64,000 nucleotides of DNA from an uncultured Coriobacteriaceae bacterium (GCA_944322305.1 CALUOP010000007.1:57567-121566); one strand, 5' to 3'; counted from the first letter of the stretch, positions 26,988-35,795 are shown. Notes: generated by a model not told the origin, from the letters alone. Made by a program: numbers and translations.

Positions 26988-29623
26988 GGAGCACAAGCCG
27001 CGCCACCGACCGCCGCGCGTCCGCCGGCTGCCTGCCCCACACTGGCCGCCGTGCGTCCGCCGACCGCCCGTCCCGTGCCAATCGCGCATCCGTCCTTGCC
27101 TGGGCGGCGCTTCCCACGCTGGCAGTTGCCGCCGGGGTGCTCGCGCTGTTGGACGCGGGCGCGGCGGCCATAGACGTGAGCGTGGCGCCATCCGCTCTGC
27201 TTGCGGGCGTGGCGCTTCCTGCGGCATGCATCACGGCGATGCGGCTGCGCGGCCGGTCGGGAGCTGTGGGCGCGCTTATCGCCTTGGCGATGAACGTTGC
27301 CCTGGCCTACCTTGCGCGCGACGCCTTTGTGCCCCAGCTTGAGCGCGTGGCGTACAGCGCGTGGATGGGCGGTGTTCCCTGGCGCGAGGGGCTGTTCGGC
27401 ATGGACGCCAGCCTGGTGGCCGCGCCTGCCGCTGCGCTGTGCTCGCTTGCGCTGTACGGTTCCCTGAGCGTGGCGCCGCTCGGGTGGCTTGCGCGCGTGG
27501 GGTTTATCGCCCTGGCATGCGCGGAGAGCGCGGTGGGGCTCGATCCCAGCCTGCAGCAGCTGGCATACGTAACGTTTTTCCTGGCAGCAGGGGTTATCGC
27601 CCAACAGGTTATGCGCGCAAGCGGCCACCGGGCCCGTACCTGCGCGGACGGGCATGTGGCGCTGGCGGGGCTCGCGGTGGCGCTGGTGGCCGCGCTTGCC
27701 ACCCCGGCGCTTTTCAGCTGCCTGCAGAACACACCGGTGCTCGCCCGCACGGTGGCGCAGGCCTCCTGCGTTACGGATCGCGTGCAGCGCATGGTGATGG
27801 GCGGCCGACAGCTTGCGGCGGGTGCCACCGAGTCGCTCGGCGCGGTATCGCGTGGGAACAACTACGCCAACGGTACGTCGTGGCTGAACGTGCGGCTGCT
27901 CGCCGAGCCGCAGGAAACCGTGTACCTCAAGCAGTTCACCGGCGGTGCGTACGTGGGCGACGCTTGGGCCGAGGACGAGAACGGCCTGGCCGACTACCTG
28001 GTTGAGCATCCGGCCCGCGACAGCGACGGCACGGGTGTGACGCTGCTCGAGGCGCGAAACCTGCAGTCCGACGCGCTGGAGGCCGCGCTGCTCGGCGATG
28101 ACGCGGCGTTGGCGTCGGGTCAGTCGATGGGCTGGGGCTCCTCGGCCTACGTGATCAGCGGGGCGTCTGAAGCGTACCGAGCGCATACGATCGCGGTGGA
28201 GCGCATTGAGGGCGGCGACCAGCCCGTGCCGTATTACTCCCACGGCGTTCCCGGCGCGGCGGGGACCCTGACGTACACGTTCTTCTCGCCTGCCGAGGCG
28301 CTGGCGGTGCCGGGGACGCTTTCCGCCAGCCAGCAGGCCGTGTACCAAGCGCGCCTGGCGGTGCTTGAGCGGTATGCGCGCGCAACATACCTGGACGTAC
28401 CGGAAGAGCTGGTGCCGCGGCTTGCAGCGTTGGCGGCCGAGAATCCCGTGGACGGAGGTGACGCATTGGCGGCGGTTGACGCGGTGCGCCAACTGCTGGC
28501 CGAGCGGGCCGCGTACACGCGTACGCCCGGTGAGGCAACGGGTAGCGGGGACATCGTGGATGAGTTCTTGTTCACGCGCCACGCGGGGTACTGCCAGCAG
28601 TTTGCCTCGGCCGCTACGCTGCTGCTGCGGCTGTACGGGGTGCCCGCGCGCTATGCGTGCGGGTATGCGGCGCCGGCGCGGATGTTTGCGCAGCGAACGG
28701 TGTCGGAGGAGGGCGCGCTGACCGGCGCGGACAAGGGCTTGGTGGCCTTAGACGGGGAAACGGGTACGGGCCAGCGCTTTGAGGCGACGCTTTCGGACCT
28801 GCAGCAGCATGCGTGGGTCGAGATTTTCGTTGAGAACGTGGGTTGGGTGCCGGTTGAGGTGACGCCTGCGGCGGCCTCGTCTGCGGCCCCTGAGGACGAG
28901 CCGGCGGCAAGCGTTGCGGACGCGCAGGCGGACGAGGAGCGCGCGGCGGCGGATGCGGAGGAGCCGGCAGCGCGCGAGAACGGCCAGGCGGACAGCGTCG
29001 ATGCGGCGGGCGATAAGGACGGCGACGCGGATACCGCCGATGCGGGCGGGCCGCTGGCCGGACTGGGCGCGGCGCTTGAAGAGGTGGCGCGGTGGCTTGC
29101 TCGCGCGTGGGAACAGGCTGCGGTGCGTGCTGCGGTGTCGGCTGCCGGTGCTGTGGCAGCTGCATGCGCGGGGCTTGCTGCCTGGCGCATGGCGGTGCGC
29201 CGACGTGTTGCGCGCCTGGCGCCGGACGGGCTGCTGGCGCGGATGATGCACCTGCTGCACCGTGCCGGCGTGGCTCGCGGGTGTGCTTCTGGCTACGAGC
29301 TTGGGTTTGCCCAAGCGCTCGGCGGCGAGCTGGGTGGCGATGTCGGCGCCGTTGGCGTTGTGGCCGCGGCTCAGGAGCTGGTTGACCTTGCAGCTCAAGC
29401 GGCGTTCAGCCAACACGGCGTCTCGGCGGCCGAGCGGGCCGCCGCGCTCCGGCGGTACCGCGAGCTGGGGGAGGTGCTTGTCGCCCACCTTGCCCGCCGC
29501 CGGCCTCCTACGGCGCGCGGCGTGGCGCGTAACGCGGGTGCGCTTCTCGACCGCCTGGCTTTTTGCGGCTATCTGCGGGTGATCGAGGGCTTCTCGCCCG
29601 CGCGCACAACGGCAGAGAGGTAA
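26978..29623 (+). CDS. Multipass membrane transglutaminase-like protein (TgpA type)
   Basis: 881 residues, ATG 26978 inside the end of the DUF58 gene. After a basic tail there are about six membrane helices (WAALPTLAVAAGVLALL onward), a large extracytoplasmic part with the transglutaminase core, then one more helix near residue 715 and a C-terminal cytoplasmic DUF4129-like tail. The core shows the Cys in HAGYCQQFASAATLLLRLYG (Cys539) and the His in QHAWVEIFVE (His611). The usual Asp position in WVPVDPTP reads WVPVEVTP, a Glu, which is frequent in this subfamily. It probably acts on envelope proteins or peptidoglycan-linked targets as cysteine protease or acyltransferase. The linker 650-700 is Asp/Ala/Glu-rich. 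Confidence 0.88.
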   Translation: MAVRSTSRATDRRASAGCLPHTGRRASADRPSRANRASVLAWAALPTLAVAAGVLALLDAGAAAIDVSVAPSALLAGVALPAACITAMRLRGRSGAVGALIALAMNVALAYLARDAFVPQLERVAYSAWMGGVPWREGLFGMDASLVAAPAAALCSLALYGSLSVAPLGWLARVGFIALACAESAVGLDPSLQQLAYVTFFLAAGVIAQQVMRASGHRARTCADGHVALAGLAVALVAALATPALFSCLQNTPVLARTVAQASCVTDRVQRMVMGGRQLAAGATESLGAVSRGNNYANGTSWLNVRLLAEPQETVYLKQFTGGAYVGDAWAEDENGLADYLVEHPARDSDGTGVTLLEARNLQSDALEAALLGDDAALASGQSMGWGSSAYVISGASEAYRAHTIAVERIEGGDQPVPYYSHGVPGAAGTLTYTFFSPAEALAVPGTLSASQQAVYQARLAVLERYARATYLDVPEELVPRLAALAAENPVDGGDALAAVDAVRQLLAERAAYTRTPGEATGSGDIVDEFLFTRHAGYCQQFASAATLLLRLYGVPARYACGYAAPARMFAQRTVSEEGALTGADKGLVALDGETGTGQRFEATLSDLQQHAWVEIFVENVGWVPVEVTPAAASSAAPEDEPAASVADAQADEERAAADAEEPAARENGQADSVDAAGDKDGDADTADAGGPLAGLGAALEEVARWLARAWEQAAVRAAVSAAGAVAAACAGLAAWRMAVRRRVARLAPDGLLARMMHLLHRAGVARGCASGYELGFAQALGGELGGDVGAVGVVAAAQELVDLAAQAAFSQHGVSAAERAAALRRYRELGEVLVAHLARRRPPTARGVARNAGALLDRLAFCGYLRVIEGFSPARTTAER

Positions 29624-29742
29624 CGGCCTGCCCGGAGCCTCTGCCCGCACCGGTGCCTCGTTGCTCCACGAAAACAGCCCCTCCGTAAAGAGGCCGCTCA
29701 CACGCGCCTCTGTTGTTCGTGCCCGCCTGTGGCGGCGAGCTC

Positions 29743-30411
29743 TTACGCCGTCTGGGCGCGGCGCACCATGCGACGCTCAACCAGCGGCACGGCGTCGCAG
29801 GTCAGCGTGTCGATGAGCTCGAAGCCAAAGTGCTCGTACATGCTCTGAAGTCGCTCGGTGTAGCACTCCAGGTAGCAGTTGAGGCCGTGCTCGTCGGCGT
29901 AGGCGAAGAACGGCTCGAGCAGGCGGCGCAGCGAGCCTTTGCCGCGCGCCGCGGGGTCGACGGCCCACGCGTAGAAGTAGATGTGGTCGCCCTCGTTCTC
30001 CAGCTTGCGCGACCAGTCGAACACCGAAACCGGCGCCATGACCTTCTCGCGCGCAGCGAGCACGCGCTGTTCTTCCGGGGTGGCTAGCGCCTCGAAGGTG
30101 GGGGCGGGCTGGGCCTCGAGCTCGTCGTGCGTGGTGCCGCCAAGCTCGGAGTACCGGTAGGCGCCGGTGGCTGCCGTGCCGTCTTTCATCAGGTAAGCGC
30201 CTTGGTAAGGGGCGTGCGCCGCCAGGTCGTCGTAGATGAGCGCGCGCAACAGCTCGGCGCGTCGCTCGGCCGGCGTGTCGAGCTCGTCAAGCGCCTCGAG
30301 CCAGGTGGCGAACCACTGCTCCTCCAAAAAGCTCGCACCGATGACGTCGGCCGCGCGCTCCAGCGCGTCGGGCGTCTCGGGGGTGATGGTGACCAAGCCG
30401 GGAAGCTGCAT
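29743..30411 (-). CDS. GNAT-family N-acetyltransferase
   Basis: 222 residues from ATG 30411. The C-terminal half carries the GNAT acetyl-CoA pattern: HIYFYAWAVDPAARGKGSLRRLLEPFFAYADEHGLNCYLECYTERLQSMYEHFGFEL (read in pieces), in which ARGKGSLRRLL is a variant of the R/Q-x-x-G-x-G/A pyrophosphate loop and YEHFGFE is the typical end. Similar proteins are scattered in coriobacteria and their acceptors are unknown. It is a lone gene, with a short hairpin-containing spacer (29624-29742) separating it from the transglutaminase gene. Confidence 0.8.
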   Translation of the reverse strand: MQLPGLVTITPETPDALERAADVIGASFLEEQWFATWLEALDELDTPAERRAELLRALIYDDLAAHAPYQGAYLMKDGTAATGAYRYSELGGTTHDELEAQPAPTFEALATPEEQRVLAAREKVMAPVSVFDWSRKLENEGDHIYFYAWAVDPAARGKGSLRRLLEPFFAYADEHGLNCYLECYTERLQSMYEHFGFELIDTLTCDAVPLVERRMVRRAQTA

Positions 30412-30498
30412 GGGGGCTCCTCATGTCGTGGGCGGATCGGACGTTTCGGCGGGCTGCCCTGCGTGCGGGCAAGGCGGTCCCGCCCCATTCTTGCGTAC

Positions 30499-31093
30499 TT
30501 AGAGCATGCCGGCAAGCTTGATCAGCGCAACGAGTATGGAGCCTGCCGCCACCACGGCTTTGAGGACGTCGGCGTTGATGCGGTGCGCGTTGGCGCTGCC
30601 GACCACCACGCCCGCGCCGTGGGCGACAAGCGCCAGCGGCAGCAGCGCCCACACGGCTCCTCCGATGGCGGGGCTCGCCAGGTAGCCGATCGCCGAGGGG
30701 ATCGCGATGGCCACGAAGTCCAGAAGCCCCATGCCCACCGCCGTGCGCGGCGCAAAGCCCAGAAGCATGAGGACGGGCACCACGAGCACGGGGCCGCCGG
30801 CGCGTGTTGCCGCGCAGATCACCGCGGTGCCAAAGCCGATAAGGGCGAGAAGCGCGGGCGCGGGGGCGCAGGTGTCGCTGGGGTCAGGGGCCGTGGTGGC
30901 GCCCGTAGCAGTGGTTCTTCTTGCCCAGTCCTTGCCGCCGCGCGCCTTGTTGCCCGTGGGGCGGGCGGGCCGCATGAGCACGAGCGCGGAGACGCCCGAG
31001 GCCAGCACTACCAGGTACAGCAGCATCGTGAGCACCTCGGCCGGCAGCACCAGGCCAACCTGCACGCCTATGAGCGCGCCTGCGTGTAGCCAT
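30499..31093 (-). pseudogene. TauE/SafE (TSUP) permease, N-terminal half missing
   Basis: Minus-strand translation gives the end of the first TSUP repeat (GALIGVQVGLVLPAEVLTMLLYLVVL), a Lys-rich loop, and the whole second repeat (LIGFGTAVICAATRAGGPVLVVPVLMLLGF through AVVAAGSILVALIKLAGML). Intact members have about 250-300 residues beginning with a GG-x4-P repeat; here the first 90-110 residues are absent and no start codon with an RBS precedes LHAGALIG. The break is at a G7 run (31094-31100) just after the terminator hairpin of the SRAP gene. The open frame continues upstream only as an antisense shadow of that gene. Likely a deletion derivative, non-functional. Confidence 0.7.
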
Positions 31094-31162
31094 GGGGGGG
31101 ACGGGTGCGTTTGGCAGGGCGGGCCAGCTTCGGCCCGTCCGCCCCATCCCGTACGGGGTCTC

Positions 31163-31846
31163 CTAAGCAGAGGCGCTTCCGCTGTCGGTCTCTGTGCCGC
31201 ACCCGCTCTCGACGTCGGCCTCCGTTTCGGCCTCGACGTTAAGCGCGATGCCCGATCGGTCGGCCAGGCTGGCAAAATCCGGTCCCAGCCAGACGGACGA
31301 CTCGCCAGGGCCCAGCACCAGCGACATGCGGTTGTGGATGCCGGCCACGCTGCGGTTCGGCGCGGTGGTGACGACGGAGAAGCGGCCGTTCTCGGCAACG
31401 GCCGCCAGCAGGAAGATCCGATGCCCGGACAGGGTGAAGCGGTGTTCAAGGCGTCGGGCGCGCCCGGTTTTGGGGTCCTTGACGGTGCGGCGGTCGTCGG
31501 ACTCAAAGAACGACCCCACCGGCACTAGGCAGCGGCCGCCCACGATGGTGTTTGCCCACATGCCGCGGCCTGAGCGCGCGTGCTCCAGCGCGGTCTCTAG
31601 GCGCGTGTTGAAGACGAGCCGTTTGCGCCCGCCGTGCTGCGTCTCAAATCCCCAGGTCATGGTGACGGGAGTCAGGCTGCCGTCTGGGGTGGGGACCAAG
31701 ATGGGCGCTTGTCCACCGGGGAAGAGCTCAAGCGGCGCCAGCGATCCGGCGCTGTCGGGTGGCACGGTGGCGCGGCCCGTGGTGCTGCGCGCGTTCATGG
31801 CGGCGCTGACCTGCGCAAAGCTTGGCGTCATCATGTGGTGGCACAC
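31163..31846 (-). CDS. yedK: SRAP-domain protein (YedK/HMCES type, abasic-site DNA-protein crosslinker)
   Basis: 227 residues. The start is taken as GTG 31846, preceded by AGAGGAGG, because it makes residue 2 the catalytic Cys (M-C-H-H-M) that SRAP proteins require after Met removal; longer in-frame starts would bury it. The other key residues are present: Asn in VFNTRLET, Glu in VGSFFESDD and His in AGIHNRMSLVLGP. The usual MCGR start is MCHH here, a divergence. The family forms a thiazolidine link with abasic sites in single-stranded DNA and shields them during replication. It lies next to the 30-bp repeat arrays; a functional link is speculative. A hairpin (GGGCGGACGGGCC / GGCCCGCCC) follows its stop. 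Confidence 0.85.
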   Translation of the reverse strand: MCHHMMTPSFAQVSAAMNARSTTGRATVPPDSAGSLAPLELFPGGQAPILVPTPDGSLTPVTMTWGFETQHGGRKRLVFNTRLETALEHARSGRGMWANTIVGGRCLVPVGSFFESDDRRTVKDPKTGRARRLEHRFTLSGHRIFLLAAVAENGRFSVVTTAPNRSVAGIHNRMSLVLGPGESSVWLGPDFASLADRSGIALNVEAETEADVESGCGTETDSGSASA

Positions 31847-32061
31847 GGCGGGCCTCCTCTCTGCAGCGCGTTCGGGTCGCACCCAGTATAGGTGATCGGT
31901 ACGCGTGCCGATGCAGCGCGGGCGGGCGACGAGGCAAGTGCGGTCAACGGAGCGGGCTGCCCGACGGGGGCGGCGGAGGCGAGCGGGGGGCTGACCGACG
32001 GGGCGGGACAGATGGGCGCGGGGACAGATGGGCGCGCTTACCCTCGCTCGCCCTGTTCGGC

Positions 32062-32301
32062 GGGTGAGAAGTGTCCCGGTGCGGCATGGGCGGGCGAGAA
32101 TCACGCTGATACGAGAGCGCCGCGCGAGAATCTTGCTGATACGACATTGGCGGGCGAGAACTGCGCCGATACGAGAGCGGTGCCCGAAAATCCGGTTGAT
32201 ACGAGGCTCGTGCGCGAAAAGTGCGTTCATACGAAGCTGATGCGCGAAAACTTAGTTGATACGACGCCGATGCGCGAAAAGGGCACTCATACGAGGACCA
32301 T
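32062..32301 (+). repeat. 30-bp two-box repeat array R1, forward, eight units
   Basis: Units start exactly every 30 bp at 32062, 32092, 32122, 32152, 32182, 32212, 32242 and 32272. Each is box 1 (GGGCGAGAA or GCGCGAAAA), seven variable bases, box 2 (GATACGA or CATACGA), seven variable bases; the first unit is degenerate. The stretch is open as a 10-residue peptide repeat (GENxADTRxx), but box 2 keeps GAT and ACG codons without synonymous change in a genome that prefers GAC and ACC, so the constraint looks nucleic, not protein. It is not a CRISPR: there is no long identical repeat. Confidence 0.85.
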
Positions 32302-32385
32302 CGCTTCCAGAAAGGTCCTGCGTTATGCGCCGGCAGCCCGAAATCCAGGTGTTTTGCAAGGTCGCTCGATGCCCGGGCTCGTTGT

Positions 32386-32600
32386 GGGCGAAAAGCCGGC
32401 TCGTACGAGTTACCCTTTCGCCCACGTCGTTCGTATCAACGTGATTCTCGCCCATAGACGTCGTATCGGTGTAATTCTCGCCCGCCAGTGTCGTATCGGT
32501 TCAGCTTTTGCCCAACGGCGCCGTGCCGGTGAGGTTCTCGCTCGTCGGCACCGTGTCGGTGAGGCTTTCGCTTGAGTACACCATATCGGGGGTCGTCTGA
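32386..32600 (-). repeat. 30-bp two-box repeat array R1', reverse, with symmetric pivot
   Basis: The pivot is GGGCGAAAA (32386-32394), six bases, the palindrome TCGTACGA (32401-32408), six bases, CTTTCGCCC (32415-32423). From there reverse-orientation units (TCGTATC, seven bases, TTCTCGCCC, seven bases) run at 30-bp steps: second boxes at 32445, 32475, 32505, 32535 and 32565, decaying after about 32570. The orientation is opposite to array R1. Confidence 0.8.
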
Positions 32601-32720
32601 GTGCACCATACCGGCGGGGTTTTGCTGAGGAGCGTTGCGTCAACGTGTCTTTCGCTCTCGGGGATGTCGCACCAATAGAGCTTGCCTGGCGGGGCTGCGG
32701 CAACGGATCCCTCTTGCCCA

Positions 32721-32856
32721 AGGCGATAAGAACAGCCCAGCGATAAGGACAACCCAAGGCGGACAGGCCCAAGGTGGACAGGGGCAACCTGTCGATAGGA
32801 ATAGGGCGATAGGGATGGCCGAACGATAGAGGATGGCCCGGCGATAAGAGTGGCTC
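32721..32856. repeat. Short degenerate tandem repeat, about 17 bp per unit
   Basis: About eight imperfect copies of GCGATAAGGACAGCCCA-like units lie in a row: GCGATAAGAACAGCCCA, GCGATAAGGACAACCCA, AGGCGGACAGGCCCA and so on to GGCGATAAGAGTGGCTCA. No gene is seen here or in the rest of 32601-33195, apart from a GGGATACGAC word at about 33170 that contains box 2 of the 30-bp unit, 70 bp before the next gene. Confidence 0.6.
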
Positions 32857-33240
32857 AGCGGTGCGGCAAACTTGGCAGGGGGGGTAACCCTGCCGGAATG
32901 CGGATAGGGCAGGTTCTTCTCGGCAACGCCACGGTGCTAGGCCTCTCGCGTTGCGTAGCGTGCGGAAACCAGCGCAGTATACGGAAACCGGCGCGCTACG
33001 GCGGCGCCCGGCACACACCCCCTCCACATCTCTGACCGCTTGCCGACGATTCAGCACCGTTGGCTGCCGCAGGTTCGAGCAGCTATCTAGCACTGATCCA
33101 ACCGCATCTATCTACCCGCAGCTAGGCAGGGCACTCCGTTAGCACTGCCTGTAAATAGAGGCAATAGCCCGGGATACGACCTGGTTTATGCTCAGGTGGA
33201 TCCTGCCGCTTCGGGGAGTGCGAGCATCGTTGGGGGTGCC

Positions 33241-34311
33241 ATGGCTTATCCGCTGCTTGTTTCACATGCCACTGCGCTCGGATGCTTGCGCGCGATGGCC
33301 GCTGCCAATCGCCCGATACAGCGCTTGGATCAGCCGGACGTGCCCACGCGCCTGCCCGCCAGGGAGGAGATGCGGCGCATGGTTGCCGCCGTTCCCGCTT
33401 TGCGGACGGCTGCCGATCCGCTTCACGTGTTGGTTGCGGGGCGCTCGGCGGCTCACGCGTACGCGGGCTGCGTGGTGCACGGCCTGTGCGTTGACCTGCC
33501 GAGCGGTGCGCTTTGGAAGGTTGCGCCCGGTGTTGCGGCGGCGGGCCCCGAGCTGGCGCTGGTTCAGTGCGCAGCCAAGGCGCAGGGGTCTGATATGCGC
33601 GAGGCCCTGGGGTTGCGTTCACTGCGCAAGCGACCGCTCCGACGCGCGACCGAGCATCCGGACGCTGTTGACGTGTTGATGCTGTGCTACGAGCTTTGCG
33701 GGTCGTACGCGCTGGGGAGAAGCAGCGGGCTCGCAACTCACAAGACCGCGCTTACCACGGTTGCGGGCGTTGAGGAGCTTTGCGCCGGCCTTGGTCATAT
33801 GCCGGGCGTGCGGACGCTGCGCGCCGTGTTGCCGTTTGCGCTTGATCGCGCCCGATCGCCCATGGAGGCGCGCCTGACGCTGGTGCTCTGCCTGCCCATG
33901 CGGCTCGGCGGGTACGGACTGCCGTGGCCTCGGCTGAACGTTGAGCTCGACGCGCGGCCCACCGCCACCGACCGCCACGATTCTGAGTGCATCACGCCTG
34001 ATCTGTACTGGGATTATGCTCGGTACGCGATCGAATATGACAGCCGGGCCGAGCACGAGCGCGCGTCGGCGCGTGACGGCGACTCGATCCGGCGAAGCAC
34101 GATGCGGCTTCTGGGGACTGACGTTGACACCGTGCGGACGGCGCAGCTGCTGGACCTGCCCCACATGGACAACCTGGCACGTCTCGTTGCCCGCCGCCTC
34201 GGTGTGCGCCTGCGTCACCAGTTCGACCCCGACGTGGTGCGCCGGCGCGTTGCCCTGCGTCGCCGCTTGTTCCGCGGAATGCGTTTGACCTGGGGCGATG
34301 TGCTGCCGTAG
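33241..34311 (+). CDS. AbiEi/DUF559-like protein with PD-(D/E)XK-like C-terminus, flanked by repeat arrays
   Basis: 356 residues from ATG 33241 (TTGGGGGTGCC upstream); a longer frame starts at GTG 33196. The N-terminus PLLVSHATALGCLRAM and the section PLHVLVAGRSAAHAYAG...VVHGLCVDLPSGALW resemble AbiEi-like antitoxin proteins; LMLCYELCGSYAL is a motif I recognise from related coriobacterial hypothetical proteins. The C-terminal domain (SPMEARLTLVLCLP, GGYGLPWPRLN, ITPDLYWDYARYAIEYDSRAEH) has an E...PD...ExD order like DUF559/Vsr nucleases and shares PDLxW and E-x-D-x-R with the protein at 14960. It stands alone between the two pairs of 30-bp repeat arrays. Function unknown; a role in defence, toxin control or repeat DNA processing is conjecture. 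Confidence 0.65.
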   Translation: MAYPLLVSHATALGCLRAMAAANRPIQRLDQPDVPTRLPAREEMRRMVAAVPALRTAADPLHVLVAGRSAAHAYAGCVVHGLCVDLPSGALWKVAPGVAAAGPELALVQCAAKAQGSDMREALGLRSLRKRPLRRATEHPDAVDVLMLCYELCGSYALGRSSGLATHKTALTTVAGVEELCAGLGHMPGVRTLRAVLPFALDRARSPMEARLTLVLCLPMRLGGYGLPWPRLNVELDARPTATDRHDSECITPDLYWDYARYAIEYDSRAEHERASARDGDSIRRSTMRLLGTDVDTVRTAQLLDLPHMDNLARLVARRLGVRLRHQFDPDVVRRRVALRRRLFRGMRLTWGDVLP

Positions 34312-34399
34312 CGCTTAGGGCCGTAGGATGGCAGGCGCGTGCGTGCGGTTCGCCCTGGGCGCGCCGCGTCCGTGAGCTTTGCCGCGCTACGTTGCGCTT

Positions 34400-34585
34400 G
34401 GGCGAGAAGGACGCCGATGCGCCCGGCGGGCGAAAAGCTCATCGATACGAGCCTGGCGGGCGAATATACAACTGATACGAACCTGACGGGCGAATGTGTA
34501 ACTGATACGCGTCCAGTGGGCGAATATGTAACTGATACGAATCCGGTGGGCGAGAAGCGCGCTCGTACGACAGTGATTCTCGCCC
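34400..34585 (+). repeat. 30-bp two-box repeat array R2, forward, ending in a symmetric pivot
   Basis: GGGCGARAA-type boxes start at 34400, 34428, 34458, 34488, 34518 and 34548 (30-bp steps except the first, 28 bp). Three units carry GGGCGAATA/G instead of GGGCGAGAA and nearly the same variable bases (TACAACT, TGTAACT, TGTAACT), suggesting recent duplication. The last unit is symmetric: GGGCGAGAA, six bases, TCGTACGA, six bases, TTCTCGCCC (34577-34585), the same architecture as the pivot at 32386-32423. Confidence 0.85.
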
Positions 34586-34676
34586 ATACGGCTGAAAGAA
34601 GGCGGCGTGCCAGAGAAACCGCAGGTAACGGATCCTGACGAGGTGGGGGTAACGCTGCTGACGGGGCGTCATGCGC

Positions 34677-34886
34677 TCGTATGAGTGAGCTTTTCGCGCA
34701 AGCGCGTCGTATGAGTGTTGGTATCGCCCGCTCGCGTCGTATGAGTGCGCGTTTCGCCCACTCGCTTCGTATGGGTGGCGGTTTCGCCCGGGAATGTCGT
34801 ATGAACGGCGGTTTCGCGCGCCGCGCCCCATGTGAGAGGACTTTTCGCGCGGGCCGCTTCGTAGAAGTGGGCATTTCGCGCAGGGC
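34677..34886 (-). repeat. 30-bp two-box repeat array R2', reverse, seven units
   Basis: TCGTATG boxes start at 34677, 34707, 34737, 34767 (TCGTATG or TTCGTATGG variants) and 34797, with degenerate units at 34827 and 34857, each followed after seven bases by a TTTCGCCC/TTTCGCGC box. This array uses CATACGA in forward sense, whereas R1 mostly uses GATACGA. It lies about 120 bp beyond the 3' end of the response-regulator gene. Between 34586 and 34676 I see no gene. Confidence 0.8.
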
Positions 34887-35003
34887 GCAGCGGCCGCATG
34901 CTGCGCGGGCGGCTATACTGTGCAGGCGGGTGCGGCGCCCCATGCCGCATGGGCGACCGTCGCACGGCGTCCGCAGCGCGCGGCGTCCCCTGCCCTTGGC
35001 GAC

Positions 35004-35795
35004 CTACGCGCGCCAGTATGCGATGGCCAGCTGCGTACGGTTCTTGAGTCCAAGCTTGGCCAGCATGGTGCTGATGTGGTTGCGCACCGTGCCCTCGCTC
35101 ATGTATGCCGCTGCGGCAACCTCCCGGTTGCTGAGCCCTTCGGCGATAAGGCGCATCACCTCGAACTCGCGGTCGGTCAGGCACGAGAACCGCTTGCGCA
35201 TCGCTGCAACAGCGCTATCGGTGCCGCCGCGGCCTTCGTCGCCCGCACGTGCAGGTTCGCCGGTGTCGCGCGCCCCGCTACCGGCTGCTCCGCCTCCGCC
35301 GCCCCGCTCGCCAGCTGCGCGCGGGGTCTTCTCGTCCAGGCGCGCCGCCGTCCCACCGCTACCGCTCGCGCCGCCGGCCGCGCCTTGCGCGCCAACCAGC
35401 GCAACGCGCGCCAGCACCTCGCCTTCCAGCACGCTTTGCCCGCTCATGACCGCGCGTAGCGCCGGCGCGATGGTGGCCACGTCCTGCTTGATAAGGTAGC
35501 CGCGCGTGCCCAGCGCCAGCGCCCGCACGATGTAGTCGTCGTCCGAGAAGGTGGTGAGGAACACCACACGCGCCTGCGGGTCGCGGGCGAGGATTTCGCG
35601 CGCAGCGTCGAGCCCGCTCATGTCGGGCATCTGGATGTCGAGCAGCGCGATGTCGGGCCGCGCCTCGGCGTACAGGCGCACGGCCTCGGCTCCGCCGGTT
35701 GCCGCGCCCACCACCTCCACGTCGGGCTGGGCGCCCAGGATGATCTTGAGCGAATCGCAAACCAGCCGGTCGTCGTCCGCGATGATGATGCGCAT
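35004..35795 (-). CDS. NarL/DegU-type response regulator with long Gly/Ala linker
   Basis: 263 residues, against about 210-220 for the family. The receiver domain has the acidic pair IIADDDR, phospho-acceptor Asp53 in LLDIQMPD, Thr in FLTTFSDDDY and Lys in YLIKQDVAT. The C-terminal LuxR HTH is CLTDREFEVMRLIAEGLSNREVAAAAYMSEGTVRNHIS. Between them lie some 65 residues of Gly/Ala/Arg-rich sequence. It pairs with the histidine kinase at 36106 (same strand, upstream), and both are divergent from an ABC exporter, the layout of LnrJK-LnrLMN and YvfU systems that sense membrane-active compounds. Two 14-bp dyads at 37594 and 37733 are candidate binding sites. Confidence 0.9.
   Translation of the reverse strand: MRIIIADDDRLVCDSLKIILGAQPDVEVVGAATGGAEAVRLYAEARPDIALLDIQMPDMSGLDAAREILARDPQARVVFLTTFSDDDYIVRALALGTRGYLIKQDVATIAPALRAVMSGQSVLEGEVLARVALVGAQGAAGGASGSGGTAARLDEKTPRAAGERGGGGGAAGSGARDTGEPARAGDEGRGGTDSAVAAMRKRFSCLTDREFEVMRLIAEGLSNREVAAAAYMSEGTVRNHISTMLAKLGLKNRTQLAIAYWRA

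Noticed and set aside
30499..31506. Full 335-residue frame as an intact TauE/SafE protein
   Set aside because: The N-terminal 135 residues are antisense shadow of the SRAP gene and lack membrane helices; only the C-terminal part is real.
31892..32575. Open frame encoding a 10-residue repeat protein (GENxADTRxx) across the 30-bp arrays
   Set aside because: All arrays stay open in several frames and both strands because 30 is divisible by three; codon choice within the boxes is frozen against genome preference, and no RBS is present.
34339..34638. Second repeat-peptide frame over array R2
   Set aside because: Same reasoning; no start signal and no homology to proteins I know.
32062..34886. 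CRISPR array
   Set aside because: Repeat units have two short conserved boxes separated by variable bases, not a continuous identical repeat with unique spacers, and no cas genes are in the window.
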